From CAYNKA01 sp964397655 (GTDB lineage Bacteria; Spirochaetota; Spirochaetia; DTKZ01), in assembly GCA_964397655.1 (NCBI GenBank), contig CAYNKA010000019.1, positions 1 to 61,490 on the forward strand: a DNA stretch of 61,490 bases, in the 5' to 3' direction. This document shows, piece by piece, positions 60,337 to 61,490 of this stretch; the first letter of the stretch is position 1; each line of letters begins with the position of its first letter. The notes below the pieces were generated by a model, which had not been told where the DNA came from, searched no databases, and saw nothing but the letters and a program-made list of their open reading frames with translations. The translations under genes and the position numbers were made by a program.

Positions 60337-61281
60337 GTGCAGTACCTTCTCGCAATCACGGAAAAAGTAGTCTTCATCATCCTCGTCATGGGCTCCGGCA
60401 TACTCGCGAAGAGGATGAAGCTCCTCTCCGACACCGGCGAGAAGGACCTGAGCATGCTCATGGTGGATCTGGTCTGGCCTTCGCTGATATTCTCTTCCAT
60501 AACCACGACGCTCACGCCCCGCGACATCATCGCGAACATCTACCTGCCCCTGCTTTCCGTGGGCCTCCATCTCGTCGGTCTCGTTCTCGGCCTCTTCTTC
60601 TGCAGGATCGCCGGCTACGCCGGAGACAGGAGGAAGATTTTCCTCTTCCACGCATCGATGAACAATTTCCTGGTCATGGCCCTTCCCTTCGCGTCGTTCT
60701 TCTTCCCGGAGAAGGGGGCGGCGCTCCTCACGGTCGCGAACCTGGGCTCCATCATCTTCCTCTGGACGGCCGGCGCCATCGTGGTTTCGGGAAAATTCTC
60801 CGTCCGCGAGAACCTCATGATGGTCGTCAATCCCTGCCTCGTCTCCACGGTCGTCGCGATCGTCTTCGTCTTCACCGGTCTCAACAGGTACGTGCCCCGG
60901 ATCCTGAACGACGGTCTCGCGGTCCTCGGACAGCCGACCCTCCTCTTCGGACTGCTCATGGCGGGAACTCAGATCTACAAGCTCGGTTGGAAGGCCCTGA
61001 AATTCGACGCATGGAACATTTCGGTCGCCCTCCTCAGGAATTTCCTGGTTCCCGGCGTGCTCTTCCTCGCGGCCCTTCTGCTTCGGGGCAGACTGTCGCG
61101 GGAAACTCTCGTGATCTTCATGGTCATCGGCTCCACCCCCGTGAGCGTCAATTCCATAACTCTGGCCTTCAAGTACAAGAGCTCCCCGGAACTCGCCGCC
61201 GAAGGGGTCCTCATGACCCATATCGTCGCGGTCGTTTCCATGACGGCTTACGTCTCCCTCATCAAGCTCTACCTCTCCTGA
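60337..61281 (+). CDS. AEC (auxin efflux carrier)-family transporter
   Basis: A 314-aa membrane protein with about ten helices in two halves. VFIILVMGSGILAKRMKLLS and the central HASMNNFLVMALPFASFFFPEKGAAL (unwound-helix motif) mark the AEC/MdcF family, often malonate or malate carriers in bacteria. GTG start with AAAGGACGG upstream; it follows the hydratase by 33 bases and is probably its transport partner. A second half GSTPVSVNSITLAFKYKSSPELAAEGVLMTHI-type segment is present (positions about 265-300). Confidence 0.88.
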   Translation: MQYLLAITEKVVFIILVMGSGILAKRMKLLSDTGEKDLSMLMVDLVWPSLIFSSITTTLTPRDIIANIYLPLLSVGLHLVGLVLGLFFCRIAGYAGDRRKIFLFHASMNNFLVMALPFASFFFPEKGAALLTVANLGSIIFLWTAGAIVVSGKFSVRENLMMVVNPCLVSTVVAIVFVFTGLNRYVPRILNDGLAVLGQPTLLFGLLMAGTQIYKLGWKALKFDAWNISVALLRNFLVPGVLFLAALLLRGRLSRETLVIFMVIGSTPVSVNSITLAFKYKSSPELAAEGVLMTHIVAVVSMTAYVSLIKLYLS

Positions 61282-61363
61282 TGTAAATAATGAAATAAAA
61301 GAAAAGAAAGTTCGTTTTCTGTACCCGTATTCCGAAGCGTGAGAAGCTGTTCCCGAGAAAAAA

Positions 61364-61389
61364 GCGGCCCGGCCGTCCGGCGGGGCCGC
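61364..61389 (+). terminator. Hairpin between the AEC gene and the last gene
   Basis: GCGGCCC (61364-61370) pairs with GGGCCGC (61383-61389), with an inner GCC/GGC stem. No U-run follows. It could end or attenuate the hydratase/AEC transcript before the binding-protein gene. Confidence 0.45.
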
Positions 61390-61416
61390 CTCGATCGATC
61401 CAAGGAGGTGTCTATC

Positions 61417-61490
61417 ATGCCGAAATTCAAGACTGTTCTCGCGGTTCTCGTCCTCGTCCTGGCCTCCCAGGTCCTGTTCGCGGGCGGCGG
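61417..61490 (+). CDS. Start of an exported binding-protein gene (truncated by window end)
   Basis: Only 24 codons are visible. ATG 61417 follows a perfect AAGGAGGTG site. The translation is a signal peptide (MPKFKTVLAVLVLVLASQ, then VLFAGG), with the same ending as the TRAP binding proteins at 4284 and 28890. A TRAP or ABC solute-binding protein is likely; the rest lies outside the window. Confidence 0.7.
   Translation, partial: MPKFKTVLAVLVLVLASQVLFAGG

Noticed and set aside
57832..61221. 1129-codon minus-strand frame opposite the hydratase and AEC genes
   Set aside because: Shadow frame in GC-rich DNA; the plus-strand proteins carry strong family motifs.

Overview
The window is GC-rich, almost fully coding bacterial DNA. 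Four predicted export signals end in Phe/Trp/Ala-Ala-Gly-Gly followed by a Lys/Glu-rich stretch (genes at 4284, 28890, 37392, 61417). That is a hallmark of spirochaete (Treponema/Spirochaeta-like) solute-binding proteins, so a GC-rich member of Spirochaetota is the best guess. I saw no rRNA, tRNA, CRISPR array or insertion sequence.

Layout. (1) 1-2309: VOC protein + HxlR regulator, then an MFS transporter. (2) 2427-14293: a sigma-54 regulon. An enhancer-like palindrome and a -24/-12 promoter precede an operon encoding an AtuA-family protein, a DUF4387 protein, a TAXI-TRAP transporter, a DASS transporter, a class-I amidotransferase-fold hydrolase and a DctM-like permease with a 91-aa membrane partner. 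A convergent NtrC-type sensor/regulator pair lies behind it, with its own sigma-54 promoter. (3) 14474-24934: TauE exporter, sulfatase-maturase-like radical SAM enzyme, amino-acid ABC transporter, MTA/SAH nucleosidase, rhodanese, M16C peptidase and FAD-dependent dehydrogenase. (4) 24948-35174: unsaturated-uronate catabolism. It holds two IclR regulators, SDR, KdgF-like cupin, KduI, KduD, a DctP-DctM-DctQ TRAP transporter, KdgK and KdgA. Together these turn 4,5-unsaturated uronate monomers into pyruvate and glyceraldehyde 3-phosphate. (5) 35215-41139: LacI-controlled module with hydroxyacid dehydrogenase, second TAXI-TRAP transporter and SDR. (6) 41140-48572: defence island on the minus strand. 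A restriction-modification-like set (small N6 methylase, Eco57I-type methylase, GIY-YIG/helicase) encloses a toxin-antitoxin-SecB-chaperone (MqsRAC-like) trio, a shortened GxxExxY protein and, divergently, a frameshifted Xre gene. (7) 48622-50190: two-gene UxaA-type sugar-acid dehydratase. (8) 50208-55189: glutamate/aspartate operon (symporter, racemase, NAD-glutamate dehydrogenase). (9) 55335-61490: dCache sensor kinase + NarL-type regulator, divergent from an aconitase-family hydratase and an AEC transporter; a truncated binding-protein gene closes the window.

The dominant theme is uptake and breakdown of small carboxylates and sugar acids, with separate regulatory logic for each module (sigma-54/NtrC, IclR, LacI, NarL). 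Modules 4, 5 and 7 converge on 2-keto-3-deoxygluconate or related intermediates. The two most unusual items are the toxin-antitoxin-chaperone set embedded in a restriction operon and the sigma-54-controlled AtuA/DUF4387 transport cluster, whose substrate I cannot name. All functions are read from sequence motifs; no database search was run.
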